Of a stretch of DNA of 64,000 nucleotides, positions 1 to 10,063 are shown piece after piece (the first letter of the stretch is position 1; each line of letters opens with the position of its first letter). The stretch comes from Hyparrhenia diplandra. Lineage: Eukaryota > Streptophyta > Magnoliopsida > Poales > Poaceae. The notes under the pieces were generated by a model. The model ran no database searches, was not told the origin of the DNA, and worked only from the letters and a program-made list of their open reading frames with translations. A program made the translations under genes and the position numbers. The DNA is taken from the NCBI GenBank assembly GCA_015847255.1, contig JADLZK010007671.1, positions 2,105,820 to 2,169,819 of the forward strand. The letters are read 5' to 3'.

Positions 1-109
1 TGCTAGGCAGCCAAGTTGTTTACCTATATGCTTTTATGGGTTATACCCAGAATATGCTCTTAGAGCTTCTTGTATTGCAAGTTTACTTTCCCTTATAATG
101 AGAACATGG

Positions 110-300
110 CCTAGAGCCGATCCCCAGAATAAGAGACGTTAAACAGTGGCGCTTCTGTTATACGAGATGACGAGTGCCTCAGCGTGCAACTGACACCCAG
201 TGTGCCTGCATGCCATCTTGGGGCTCTAATAGACCGTTCCTGAGCTGCTGAGCATGTGCTACTGATGCCAGTTTCTTTTTAATCAGTTTTTTCCACGTGA
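110..300 (+). repeat. Module F, copy 1
   Basis: Resembles 3480-3700 and 5700-5890. The shared core is a stretch around 'gctctaat(t/a)gacc' that follows a 'tgcctgc(atg)cca' run, then a pyrimidine-rich region. Function unknown. Confidence 0.45.
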
Positions 301-561
301 GGGTCATCCCCAATTTCCATTCAAAGGCAAATATAAATACCAGATTATGATTCCAGAGTTTCTAGAGAGAAAAGGAGAGCCCGGGTTCCCAGAAACCAAG
401 CTGCCCTCTGTCTCAGAGCTAAGAAACATTTTAGGAACTCTACCCAGGAGCAAAAGGAACTTATTACAATTCATCCGCATCTATGCCACAAAAGCGTAGA
501 AAAAGAAGAACAGACAGATATAGTCATTCAGTGTTCTTTGCTGGCCGCGACTCCAATACAT

Positions 562-846
562 CACTGGTTATTGGCTTCATCATCATTTCCAGACTTCCGC
601 TCCTGAGTTGCATCTGTGGTGAGGATCAATCTTGCCGCCTCCCAGAACATCATGTTGACCCCGTTGATGAGCATCTCTCCGTCAACATCAGCATATAGTC
701 CTACCAAGAACCACATTAGTGCACCATCCTGACATACGATCTCTATAGGATTTTTTATTATGTTTTCTTCAAAACAGGCTAGATTTCTAACCTTCCAAAT
801 CGCCCAGCATATAGCAGGTAGCCCACATAGCTGAAAGATCCATAGC
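562..846 (-). pseudogene. LINE ORF2 C-terminal fragment
   Basis: Read on the - strand this stretch gives one uninterrupted frame of about 90 codons ending in TGA at about 562. It contains the motif 'AICWAIWKVRNLACFE' followed by 'IIKNPIEIV'. That pattern (aromatic-rich W-x-I-W-K-x-R-N, then F-x-x-K/N-x-I-x-x-P) is typical of the tail of plant L1-type LINE ORF2 proteins, after the reverse-transcriptase zinc-binding domain. Upstream of about 846 an in-frame stop appears and the sequence becomes module D, so this is a 5'-truncated insertion or a remnant. No poly(A) tail or target duplication was located. The family assignment rests on motif recall only. Confidence 0.6.
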
Positions 847-960
847 TACTGAACATTCTGAAGGTATGTAGAAGAGAGTGAAGTTTTCAACCACGGCGGA
901 TCTCGCTTCACCATCCATCTCACCAAGATCTAGTTTATTTTCCATTCCTGGTGTCACCTA
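835..960 (+). repeat. Module D, copy 1
   Basis: Matches 31840-31965. Both contain 'agatccata(ta)gctgctgaa'-type sequence, then 'aagagtgaagtttt', 'ggatctc', 'accatc', and 'tctagtttattttcc'. Non-coding, function unknown. Confidence 0.6.
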
Positions 961-1716
961 TTCCAAACACTGATGTTATTGTAAGTAACTAAATATCATC
1001 CATACGCTCCCATCTTTTGTTTCCCTTTAGTCACAAAATAAATGTTCCTAGCTTCACGAAACTGAGAAATGAGCGAGCTACAGAGAAAGCAACCACGCGC
1101 ATACATAAGAAAATGGGGTCTTTGCTCCCTGTCTCTATACTTATGAATGACACGGCCAATCCACATCAGTTCATCGACTCCTATATACCCATATAAAGGG
1201 AGCGAGAACACTAAAAATCATTTATTGCTATAAAGCTACCAGCCTACCACTGCTTTGAGCCACGTCACTAGGAAGGTAGTACAGGCCATCTAATCCAACC
1301 CATCTATCTTCCATTCAAAAATATTGATCAGGTACAAAGTGCGCAGATAATAACCTAGGGCTCCTCTTTCCGGTACCTCCGTTTCAAATCTTGGTGCCAC
1401 TAGGTACTCCTTTGTTATGTTGCAATTGGAGGGGGTTAACAACATTGCAAGCACTCCGTGATGTCTCTACATACTGCAGTCTAGCACTTAACTGTCAGGT
1501 GTTGTGTCTATGCAAAGCAGCCTTCCTCGGCTGAGCCTTCTTGATGCCTCCTTAGTACGCCCGTGCCCATAGCAGTTGACGAGAGGGCCTAAATCTCTCT
1601 CCTCCATGGGCTTGTAGAGTTTCTTATCCTGATGAGGCGTGCGTTGCGTTGCCCTGCGAGGGAAGTCGCCGATAGAGCCTCATGGCCATGGAATGTGAAG
1701 GCAGTGTAGTGCTTTT
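961..1716. other. Stretch with no recognised gene
   Basis: AT-moderate sequence with short chance frames only. I see no repeat family, domain or RNA gene that I can name here. The left end of the small CACTA element begins at 1717. Confidence 0.5.
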
Positions 1717-2074
1717 CACTAGTACCCAATTTATTTTTGCGTGGCGGGCCAAAACCATTTTAGGTGGCGGGCAAGTCTGCCCGTCACCAACCAAAGGTCC
1801 GCGGTAAATCGCGAGAATTTGCGTGGCGGGCAGCAGTGCCCGCCCGCGGTAAATCGATACCCATGGCGGGCACCCACGGACAATATTTCGAAAAAAAAGA
1901 AGAAACCCCACAGGCCCGCCCGAGCCATCCCGGGCCCGTCGAGCCCATCTGGGGCTGCAGCGCCGCTGCCGCCCGGCGGATCGGTGAGCCCGTTGCCGTG
2001 GCGGATGTGACCTCGCTGGTGGCGCTCCTCGTCGTCGTCCTGCGGTGCCACGGCGGAGAAGCTGTTGAAGCCGC

Positions 2075-2345
2075 CGGGATCCGCGAGATGGCGCCCTCCG
2101 CCCGCGGGATCGCGAGGCGCGCCATCGCCGCCGGGATCCGCTTCGAGGAAGCCTTACGCCGCCGGGATCCGCTCGAGGAAGCCTTCTGCGCCCGGGATCG
2201 CGAGAGGAAGCACTCCGCCCGCCCGGGATCCAGCGAGCGAAGCCCTCCGCCGCCCGGGATCGCGGGCGCCATCCGCCCGCCGGGATCCGCTCGAGGAAGA
2301 CCTCCGCCGCCGGGATCCGCTTCGATGAAGCCTTACGCGCGGGGA
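2075..2345. repeat. Degenerate 22-40 bp tandem repeat around 'GGGATCCGC(T)CGAGGAAG'
   Basis: Inside the small CACTA element, units beginning 'gggatc(c)gc' and followed by 'gaggaagcct' recur about a dozen times with irregular spacing. This explains the long GC-rich open frames across it on both strands. Confidence 0.7.
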
Positions 2346-2399
2346 TCGCGAGAGGATCGCGAGAGGAGGCCGCCCGCGCCGGAATCCGGCGGCGCCGCT

Positions 2400-2635
2400 G
2401 CTACAGGCCGCCTGCGAGATTTGCCGCTGCCATGCCGCGGGGAGGGAGATGGAGGGAGGCGGTGGGAGCGGCGGCGCCCGGCAGGGTTGGAGGAGACGGG
2501 AGGGGCGGCGGCCGGTGAGAGAGTGAGAGTCGGCGGAGACGGTGGGCGGCGACCGCGCGAGAGAGGCGGGGTTGGATCGACCCGGGCTGAGGGTGGAGTA
2601 ACAAACCCTAGTGCGCCCTGGTTTTTTATACTCGA
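2400..2635 (-). pseudogene. Captured promoter and 5' exon fragment inside the CACTA element
   Basis: Read on the - strand the segment starts with a TATA-like box 'CGAGTATAAAAAACCAGG' (about 2617-2634), then an AGGGTTT-type leader, a CT-rich 5' UTR, and an ATG at about 2431 that stays open for only a few codons (MAAANLAGGL, stop). This is the arrangement of a plant promoter plus first exon. CACTA elements are known to pick up such fragments. The donor gene is not identifiable from the sequence. Confidence in capture is moderate and in any function low. Confidence 0.4.
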
Positions 2636-2916
2636 GGAGGTTATTGGGCTTAGCCCATATCGATTAGGCCGAGTTATTTTCTGTGGCGGGCCTTTTATGT
2701 TGCCCGCCACGGAAAATTGATTTTGCGTGGCGGGCACCTTAACACGCCCGCCACGGAAAATAGCCCGCCACGCAAAATCAATTTTCCGTGGCGGGTAAAA
2801 ACGCGCCCGCCCGCAAAATAAAATTGGATGTGGCGGGGCATTTTCCGTGGCGGGCAAAAGAGTGCCCGCCACGAAAAGATTTTCCAGTATCACGCAAAAT
2901 CATTTCGTTACTAGTG

Positions 2917-3479
2917 TTTGCACCTGTCAGGCTCTGGCACCAGATAGATTCTAGAGTTGTCTTCTAGTCAGCCTCGGAACATTTGCTGGCCACAAGTGTT
3001 GTGGTTGAGCCTCTGGGCCTAGAGCCATGCCCATCGAGCTTGCTCGGGCTTGTACTTTTGACATCGTGTGCCTCCTTAGGGAACGGAAATTCAGGGGCTA
3101 CTGAGCAATCCTGTTTTTGCAAGACGATACGCATGAGTGTACATGATAGTATAGCACGCACCCGAAACCCTGAATGATTCACTTAGAGACTATTACCTTC
3201 TTCTAAGGGACGACTCAGCTAGCATACCCCTATATATGTTACTCTCGCTAGATTGTAACTTGAAAATTAACAACCTATAGAAATACTAATTGTGTTTTAT
3301 AAAAATAACAGGAATTCAATTGAATATCCTTGAGTACTCATACAAGCTGCGAGATGTTGTTATAAAAAAAAAAGCTGCGAGATGTATATATATTTAGAAT
3401 AGGAGACACTGGGAACACAAAATGAAGCTTGTCAATTGAGAAACCGAGAGAGACACAGCAGATCTGTGTCTACTCGAGG
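2917..3479. other. Stretch with no recognised gene
   Basis: Flank of the small CACTA element. The end, 3390-3430, has the 'aataggagacactgggaacac' core of module B without its TATA part. Otherwise I see nothing nameable. Confidence 0.5.
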
Positions 3480-3700
3480 AAGAGATGTCCTTAGTCTCCG
3501 TGTCTACCCGAAGCTGCAGTGCTTCTGTTCGAAGAGTGTCCCCAAGGCCCCAGTACCTTCAAGCTGACAAGCAGCTTGTCACAAGCTGTGTGCGTGCCTG
3601 CCACCTTTGGGCTCTAATTGACCGTACGTACGTGCGCATATTCATCAGTATTTGTATCTTTTGTAGTTCAAAGATATATTTAGGTTAAGGTAGTGATTCC
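3480..3700 (+). repeat. Module F, copy 2
   Basis: Shares with 110-300 and 5700-5890 a 'cctgccacc..gggctctaattgaccgta' core followed by a T-rich stretch. Non-coding. Confidence 0.5.
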
Positions 3701-3879
3701 CATCTCCATTAGTATTAGTCGATCTATCATGAAGAGGTATGAGTTGCTCATATTCTTCAGTTTTTTGGCCAAGATTTTTGGTGCAAAAGTGAACTGTTAA
3801 TCTAGTTGAAACGTACCTTTAAAATTTTTCCAGTTGAGGTATAGTGCCGGCCAGCTTGCATTCAATTGACTGAAGACAA

Positions 3880-4083
3880 CATGAAAGAAAAGAATGGCGA
3901 GGAGCATTACATCCAATTAGGTACTAACTAAAACACCATGTTTCTTCCTTCTACCGATGTAAGACTCTTTTTAATCATTTTATTACAGTAAATTAATTGG
4001 TGAACCAAGCATAGCATACACCGCAGATCAGCAAAAGTAATGGGCATTTGATGAATTGATCTGGACCCTTGCTAGCATCAAGT
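3880..4083 (+). repeat. Module A, copy 1
   Basis: Contains in order 'acatgaaa', 'attaggtact', 'gatgtaagac', 'ttttaatcatttt', 'aaattaattggtgaacca', 'gatcagcaaaagtaa' and 'gatctgga'. The same order occurs at 5890-6035, 29630-29850, 31130-31330 and 31520-31750. Confidence 0.8.
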
Positions 4084-4230
4084 TTATAACGATAGTAGCA
4101 GTGTCCCATTTTCTTATGCTCTCATATATGCATGATTAGTTGCATGCTACCTCATTTCTACATTTCGCAAACCAATGTATATTTATTTAGTGACTAAAGT
4201 GAAGGAAAGATGGGAGTTTATATGGACAAT

Positions 4231-4735
4231 TATATATGCAAGCGGCACGGGTTTCGCCACAAGCCCACCGGACAACCCTGCCCCGCAAGCCCAACGGACA
4301 GCCTCAATTAAGCCCCCGTGGTGAAGCGGTGTTATGCAGGCCACCAATAGGACCCAACGGTGCCACGAGCCCGCAAAATAGACAAGGCAATGAGCTGAGG
4401 GAAGGGGATCTGGAGGATTCAGCAAAAGGGGATCGGAGGAGACGGGTGCCGCCATCGTCGCACGCCCCGCGCCCATGGCATCGCCGTCAGCTTGCGCACC
4501 GCCGCCTATGGTTGCCGGCGGGTCTACCTCCCACCATGGACCCTTGTTGACTCTTTTTCCTTCTCGTCGCCCTCCGATTCCAGGCAAGGCAGCAAACAAA
4601 TAGGATTGCGGCCACTCGCGAGAACGCCGCATGCGTACGCGGCTGCAAACGGACCACCGAAGAAGCCCGCGAACCAGTATGTGGCGCTTGCGGACGTGGG
4701 ACGGGCTGCCCGCCGCCGCGCCATTTGCAAGTTTG
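4231..4735. mobile_element. 505-bp GC-rich insertion with short imperfect inverted ends (hAT- or Mutator-like)
   Basis: It is bounded by direct repeats of TGGACAAT (4223-4230 and 4736-4743). An 8-bp duplication fits hAT; 9 bp with one mismatch would fit Mutator. Just inside, the ends are imperfect inverted repeats (left 'TGCAAGCGGCACGG', right complement 'TGCAAATGGCGCGG'). If the insert and one repeat are removed, the flanks join into a sequence that parallels the uninterrupted paralogous unit near 31420-31460 ('ggac[ag]at..tatt..cttac'), which acts as an empty site. The cargo is GC-rich and may be captured exon sequence. It shows no transposase. Confidence 0.6.
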
Positions 4736-4889
4736 TGGACAATAATATTTACTTACAATAACATCTACTACGAACAGGAGACACTTGTTGGGCCACAAAA
4801 TAAAGTGCAGTTGCTTGAGCCAGACGGTGCACCCTAGATCTAGAGTGGTGAGAAGCTTCATTTCTTCCACCTTTTAGAGTGTACGCGTC

Positions 4890-5170
4890 AGAATAATTTT
4901 TGAGCGCTTAGGCAGTTTGCTTACAGTATGATTATTACTGCAGATTGTGCATGTTTGTAGCTCGAGGTGTGCCTGTTCACCATGTAATGGGTTTTTAGCC
5001 AAAGTGCAAAATACGGCGTGCCTTGACATGCAGGATGGCACACACAGAGTGGCGAGGCATTGCACACTAAGAAAAGTAGAACTTTCTGCTTCTGCCAATC
5101 AATTCAAACGGGTGTTATTCTTGGCAATTGTCACAATCAGTAGCTCTTGGCCACTGCCATAAGCAGTGTC
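4890..5170 (+). repeat. Module C, copy 1
   Basis: Shares with 9225-9600 and 32535-32800 the order 'gtgtttgtagctcgaggtgtg', 'ttagcc(a/t)..gtgca', 'tgacatgcaggatgg', and 'gccattgcc..aagcagt'. Non-coding. Confidence 0.65.
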
Positions 5171-5339
5171 ACTCATCGTCTACCACAGTTTAAACTCTGT
5201 CACTAAGGAACAGGTAACCCAAAGTTGCACAGGTGGCCGTTTGGCAATATGGTGATTAAGTTGGGTCACCGACTTTATATGTGCACATATTGGGAAGGGG
5301 AAGATTAGCACCCTACATATGAGGAACTAGGAGGTCTCG

Positions 5340-5660
5340 ACCTGGGAAGATAGAGCAAAAAAGAAAGCAAAAAAGGTTTCTCACAGCTCACTCCCTGCTC
5401 ATTCTTTTGGAGTTCAAACTGGACACAGGGTTTACAAAAATTCAAGAACAAACATACAAGTCTCCGAATTATTTCGGTATTTATTAAGTTTAGGGAGTTT
5501 GTCGAATCCTGTGGAAGAAATAGAAGGTTGTAGTAAGCATAGCCTCTTAATTGTCCTCTTCTATCAAGTATGTAGAGGCACACTATGATGAACATTCGTC
5601 CTCTTCTATCGATTCATGAAAAAATATTACAAATCGTCTTGCCGAAACATTTGTCCTCAG
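5340..5660 (+). repeat. Module E, copy 1
   Basis: Parallels 10305-10725: 'tttattaagttta', 'gtggaagaa', 'tatgtagaggca', 'atgaacatt', 'cctctt' and 'attgtcttgccgaaac'-like segments in the same order. Confidence 0.6.
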
Positions 5661-5699
5661 CTTCTATCCATGTTCCCAAGGTGCGTTTGCTGAAATAGC

Positions 5700-6035
5700 T
5701 GTGCTTGTGTGCGACAAAGTGCCCCACGGCCCAGACCCAGACCGCAGAATAATGCAGCTGCTTGGCTGTGCACTGCCATCACGACAGCTCTAATTGACCA
5801 TATGTGCGCTGCGAACATGTCTTTCTGTTCAGTATAATACGAATATTTTTCAGTCTAAATTAGGTATAAAGCCTGCCTGTGGTCATCAATTGGCTAATAA
5901 CATGTTACATGACATGAAAAACAAAAAAAAAGTGCAAGGAGTCAGCTACAATTAAAAACTAGAACACGGTGATCTTTCATTCTACTGATGTAAGACTTTT
6001 TAAATAATTTTTGAGAAAATTAGTTATGAATGCAT
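5700..6035 (+). repeat. Modules F (copy 3) and A (copy 2), adjacent
   Basis: 5700-5890 is a third F copy ('agctctaattgaccatatg'). It runs directly into an A copy ('gacatgaaaaac', 'aacacggtgatctttc', 'ctactgatgtaagact'). The pair occurs again in the same order at 31080-31330. Confidence 0.65.
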
Positions 6036-6049
6036 GTGATTGCTTTCAC

Positions 6050-6395
6050 TCTTGCTCACTAATTTCTCTTGATTAATTGTATGTGTATCAAAGAGAGAGG
6101 TAGGGAGCAGAGACACATGCATATCGCCTACTTCTTCATTCTCTTATATATACATGGCACATCGGCTCATTCCCAGCACCTTACCAACACAACTCGTTTT
6201 GGTGATAGCAGACATACATAGATAAAGGCAGCATGATCGATTTGGAATGGGAGACATCCGGAACAAGAAATGGGTGAAGATGCAATTCTGTGACACTAGT
6301 TGTTTCCAAACCGGATGCTGGCAAGAAAAGTGAAGCACGTCTCTTTCTGAAGTAAACTGTTTGCATCCACTCTTGAATAGCTGTCCTCAATGCAC
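6050..6395 (+). promoter_or_regulatory. Module B, copy 1, with TATA-like box at 6142-6152
   Basis: Order: 'agagagaggtagggagcag', 'gacacatgcatat', then 'cattctcttatatatacat' (TATA-like), 'ggctcattcccag', then about 95 bp later 'atttggaatgggagacat'. Copies with the same layout are at 8520, 10750, 23465, 30370, 30755, 32090 and 39540. The conserved TATA-like box and downstream block suggest a duplicated promoter and leader. Transcription is not shown. Confidence 0.55.
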
Positions 6396-6536
6396 TTAAG
6401 CTAAATAAGATCAACTAATAAAGGATATTTTTACATGTTTAATCTGTTTGTTTTGAGAGTTGAACTATGCTATTAAGAGGAAGCTTAGCTTACCTCTTGT
6501 TCTCAATCGGGGACGGCCAAAAAGCTATGCACGGGA

Positions 6537-7190
6537 TTTTTTTTTTTTTTTTTTTTGAAGGAACTGAAGGGGCAAAATACCCGTACAGGAATTTGTTAAA
6601 TAAATAAAGTTCTAGCAGAGTACAAGAAAAGAAAATAATTTAGGAAACAAAAAAGTGAAGAAGAAAATAAAATAAGAAAGGCAGATTACAATAAATTTTG
6701 GATCCATAAATCGAAGGCTGTTGTAAATCTTGTCTTAACCCTCAAGGTTAGCACTCTAATTCCTTTTTCGAGTGTTTCCTTCACTTTCATTTGGTTGGGA
6801 GGAATTCCTCTGATAATCAAATCATTTCTAACTGACCAGATGCTCCAACACATTAATATTGCCAAGATCATGAAGAATTCCGAGTTTGCCTGTCCCTAAT
6901 TTGGTCAATAGCCTGAAAAATGTCTGCTTGTCTTGAGATGTGGATTCCTATCTGATTCCAGCATTGAACCACAAACGGGCAGTGGAGGAATAAGTGTTCC
7001 ATTGTTTCCTCAGACTTGGTCTGGCATAGCACACAGTAGTATGAGGGGAGATGCATTTGCTTTCTTCTTAGCAAATCCCTAATGCTTAGCCTGTCTTTCA
7101 TCAGCAGACGGAAAAACCCCTTGTGTTTTGGCTGACAGCAATTTTTTCAAAGGGGATTGTGATGCCAGTATTCTAGCATGTTTTTCCAAA
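6537..7190 (-). pseudogene. 5'-truncated LINE, zinc-binding tail of ORF2
   Basis: The + strand begins with a run of about 19 T (6538-6556), the poly(A) tail of a - strand retroposon. Upstream on the - strand, about 7101 to 6868 reads 'CVLCQTKSEETMEHLFLHC' then '..W', the C-x2-C...H-x3-4-C pattern of the reverse-transcriptase zinc-binding domain (zf-RVT). After a frameshift, 6871-6686 continues with 'CWSIWSVRND', the usual LINE ORF2 tail. The element ends at about 7190, where array sequence resumes ('ttggtcatttt..agccagag', compare 10650-10700). A target duplication was not resolved. Confidence 0.8.
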
Positions 7191-7290
7191 GGGGTTCTTT
7201 GTTTTTAGAGAAGACATACTTGGTCATTTTGTATGAGCCAGAGACCTACTCCTTTAAAGTACTAGCCCATGCAACAACATGAATTGACGT

Positions 7291-8356
7291 TTTTTTTTTT
7301 AGATAACGGAATTACGTTTCAACCTCTGTAACGCACATAGCCAAAACCTCTGCGTGACCACACACGACCAAATTTATTACAGAATTTAAGAACAAAAAAA
7401 CTTTAGTACATGAAGATATGTGTACTAAAGATCAAGCGCATCCATAGCGTCGAAGAATTGAGATCCATGGACACCCCACCTCGGTGCGGCCGGCGAGAAG
7501 GCAAAGTGATGTCGCCTTCCGGACATCCCCAATCGCAGGCGGCAAACCGGCCCATGCTTGATCCAAAAACCAGAATGTGGATCAGATCTGGCGATAGATA
7601 TGTCGCCCGACTACGTGTGATACCGGGTCGCCAGGGTGCATCGCGACGCCGAATGGTCGCCATTGGAGAAGCACCAGTCCCCGACGGAAGAGAGGTCGTT
7701 GCTCACTGTTAGAATGTGTGAGCAAAGGCCAGCGTCGTCGTGTCGGCGAAGCGGGAAATCGACCTTTTGGATCTCGACCCCATCCTCCTCTTCGACCTCC
7801 ACCTTGGGCACCCCACCTGGGATCCGGCCGTCCTCTTGAATTCCGAGAGGCTCGGCGAGGGCGAGAGGATGGTGGCGGCGGATGGGCGGCGGGCGGCTCC
7901 ACCGGACTGCTGGGGCGGCGGATCCGGCACCGGACTGGATCCGGTGCGCTCGCTGGCTAGATCCGGCGATGGCGGGGCTGCTGCCGGCCTCTTCGGCGGC
8001 GGTGGTCTTCGCCGGTGGTGGGGCGGCGGATCCGCCGCCCGCTGACCCGATTCCGGCCAGCGCCGCGGTCAGTTGCGGCATGGGCATCGAGAAGTCCCTA
8101 AAGGAAGCCCCAGCGTCGTTCCGTCTCGGAGGGCGACTCGGGTGGCCGCCAACCACCACGCCGCCCGCTCTCTACCGTCCGCACCCAGCCGCGCCGCCCG
8201 ACTAGATCGCCCACGAGGCGCCGCGGCGGCGGAGTTCCATCGGGGGTGGGTCGGTTCGCGGAAAGGGCTTCCTCTGCTGCTTCATCATCGGCACAGCAGC
8301 ACATGGTGATCCCCGGCAGGCGGCGTTCCTCCGTTGGAGATGGCGCCCCTTCGTTG
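7291..8356 (-). mobile_element. 1066-bp non-LTR retroposon with 15-bp target duplication
   Basis: It is bounded by perfect 15-bp direct repeats AACATGAATTGACGT (7276-7290 and 8357-8371). A T-run at the left edge (about 7291-7301) is the poly(A) tail of a - strand insertion. The 3' part read on the - strand ('tttggctatgtgcg', 'cagaggttgaaac' before the tail) resembles the 3' UTR of grass LINEs. The 5' 900 bp is very GC-rich with a Pro/Ala/Arg-rich - strand frame (8159-7611) and no endonuclease or reverse-transcriptase motif. It is best explained as a full-length non-autonomous or internally deleted LINE derivative. A processed pseudogene is the alternative. Confidence 0.8.
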
Positions 8357-8519
8357 AACATGAATTGACGTACTTGGTCGAAAGAAGAGATGTCCTCATC
8401 CCCCGGGTGTTTCTCAAGGATGTCTAGTTCTGCTGTATTTTTGTTTTCTAATATACATACATGTATACACTATATATATGATTTTTTTGCTAATAAATTT
8501 GGGTATTCAGCTCCATTAA

Positions 8520-8780
8520 ATACTGGTGGGTCTGCCCCTGATTGTATTGTGTCTCAAGGATGCTCTTGGTGCCTCCATCTTCATTCTCTTATATATATGT
8601 GACACTTCATGGCTCATTCTCAGCTCCATACCAACTCAATTTTTCTGGTGACAATAGGCAATTGAAGCATGCACACCACTAATTTTATTGTTATACATGG
8701 AAAAGCATGCAGTAAAATCTATTTGGAATTGAAGACACCAGGAAAAAGAAGCGAACAAACAAGAGTGAATAAAGAATGTA
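8520..8780 (+). promoter_or_regulatory. Module B, copy 2, with TATA-like box at 8588-8598
   Basis: Same layout as 6050-6395: 'cattctcttatatatatg', 'ggctcattctcagctccat', 'ggtgacaataggca', then 'atctatttggaattgaagac'. An 18-codon frame starts at 8813 (ATG after 'gggtgc') and may be a remnant of a downstream reading frame. Confidence 0.55.
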
Positions 8781-9224
8781 TATGCACGGCTGGTCAACTC
8801 AAAGAGGGTGCATGGCAGCTAGATCCACAGCAAGGGTTGGCCTCCATTTCTGGAGCTGCTTGAACTAGGCGATCGGCCCGTCGAGCTTTGGTGGTGACAG
8901 GAACCTGCTGATAGCCTAGGCCATTGTGCTTGAACCACCATAGAACACTTTCCATTTATGATTAAAGGAGAAGATTGTTCTTTTACCAAACATATGCGGA
9001 TCAAATCACGTCTTATAATAAGAAGAAATCTTTCTCGGTATCAATCCCCTTGCCCCTCATTCTTTGAGAATCAGAAGGAAAGCTGAACAGTGCCCAGCCT
9101 CTCCATCTCCTTCATTAGTGTTTGGTCTCTTTCTCATCCCCTCCCATGTCTCTAAGGCTCTGCAACCCTAGCTAGACCCATACTCCAGAGCTGCCTGGCA
9201 GAATCGTCCTTGTACCTGTACTTA

Positions 9225-9705
9225 TGGTGAATGAAGAGGAATTTCACTTTGTTCTGCCTTGAATAATGTGGCTAGCGTATGTCCATGACGCATCAGAGTT
9301 ATAATTAATTCTTGAGCGCTTAGCATGTCTTCGTTTCATTTTGCGTACAGCATGATCATGTCTCCTGGTTGTGTGTGTTTAGCTTGAGGTGTGGCTGGTT
9401 CACACGAGCACTGGTCTTAAGCTTGTCCATGGTAACTTGAGCCCTGACATGCAGGATGCTACACAAATGTGTACAGGCATGGCACACAGCCCTGACATGC
9501 AGGATGCTACACAATGTGTACAGGCATGGCACAACTATCCTCTTGTTGTGCCATGCATGAGTAGTTTTTGCCATTGCCCCAAGCAGTAGCACTCTTCATC
9601 TTCTAGGAAGCAAATGCAGATTATCCTCTTGGCGTGCTTGGACACGGCAGTCGTTATATGTTTTAGATGAACATTATGTGCACTAATTAAGGAACAGAGA
9701 GCCAG
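9225..9705 (+). repeat. Modules C (copy 2) and H (copy 1), with an internal 45-bp duplication
   Basis: C copy: 'gtgtgtttagcttgaggtg', then 'ccctgacatgcaggatg'. The latter plus 'ctacacaa..tgtgtacaggcatggcaca' occurs twice in tandem at about 9440-9485 and 9488-9532. From 9630 the H segment ('tttagatgaacattatgtgc') is shared with 23400-23460. Confidence 0.6.
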
Positions 9706-9710
9706 CTGTT

Positions 9711-10063
9711 GGAACCGGGCTCCGGCGAGGAGTCCCGGCGACGTCGCGACACAGGCAGGTGGTGACGGCGAGCTAAACCCTAACCGTGGCGCTGGAGAGA
9801 AAGCGAGGAACTGAGAGGCGAGAGAGAGGCAATCATTCACTGCAACTGGCGCAGCTTGTGTTCCATGCATTGCTAAGACTTTAACTGGCCCCGATCCCGC
9901 ATCCCCCGCCCGCGGACAGCGCAGCTACGGTCGGTCGCCCGTTATTCTCGGTCGCCCGTGTGACATGCCGCGGCTCACGCACCGCGGCGGGAGTTAGGCC
10001 TTGGGACGCAGTCACGACGTGAGGTGGGCAGTCTCCATCACACCTGCGATTCTCTGGCGTGTA
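9711..10063. other. GC-rich insertion-like block, possibly a partial LTR
   Basis: An abrupt change to GC-rich sequence starts with 'TGTTGGAACCGGGC' and carries a telo-box-like 'taaaccctaacc' at 9774-9785. TG...CA ends are possible, but no partner LTR or target duplication was found. Identity unresolved. Confidence 0.3.

Larger units (their letters stand above)
1717..2916. mobile_element. Non-autonomous CACTA (En/Spm) element, 1.2 kb
   Basis: The ends are perfect inverted CACTAGTA (1717-1724) and TACTAGTG (2909-2916). They are flanked by a 3-bp direct repeat TTT (1714-1716 and 2917-2919), the target-site size expected for CACTA elements. Both ends carry many subterminal copies of 'GTGGCGGGC' or its complement (1740-1870 and 2680-2880), which would be the transposase-binding repeats. 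There is no transposase gene, so mobility would need a partner in trans. The centre is very GC-rich and seems to be captured host DNA. The long frames inside it are not gene-like. Confidence 0.85.

Noticed and set aside
1764..2720. 318-codon + strand frame in the small CACTA element
   Set aside because: Arg/Pro/Gly-rich translation of GC-rich irregular repeats. Frames are open on both strands and it overlaps subterminal repeats.
7611..8205. Overlapping 182- and 107-codon frames in the 1066-bp retroposon
   Set aside because: Open in several frames because of GC content. No known motif, so not listed as separate genes.
9711..10063. Complete solo LTR
   Set aside because: TG..CA ends are possible, but neither a partner nor a target duplication could be found, so it is only noted as an insertion-like block.
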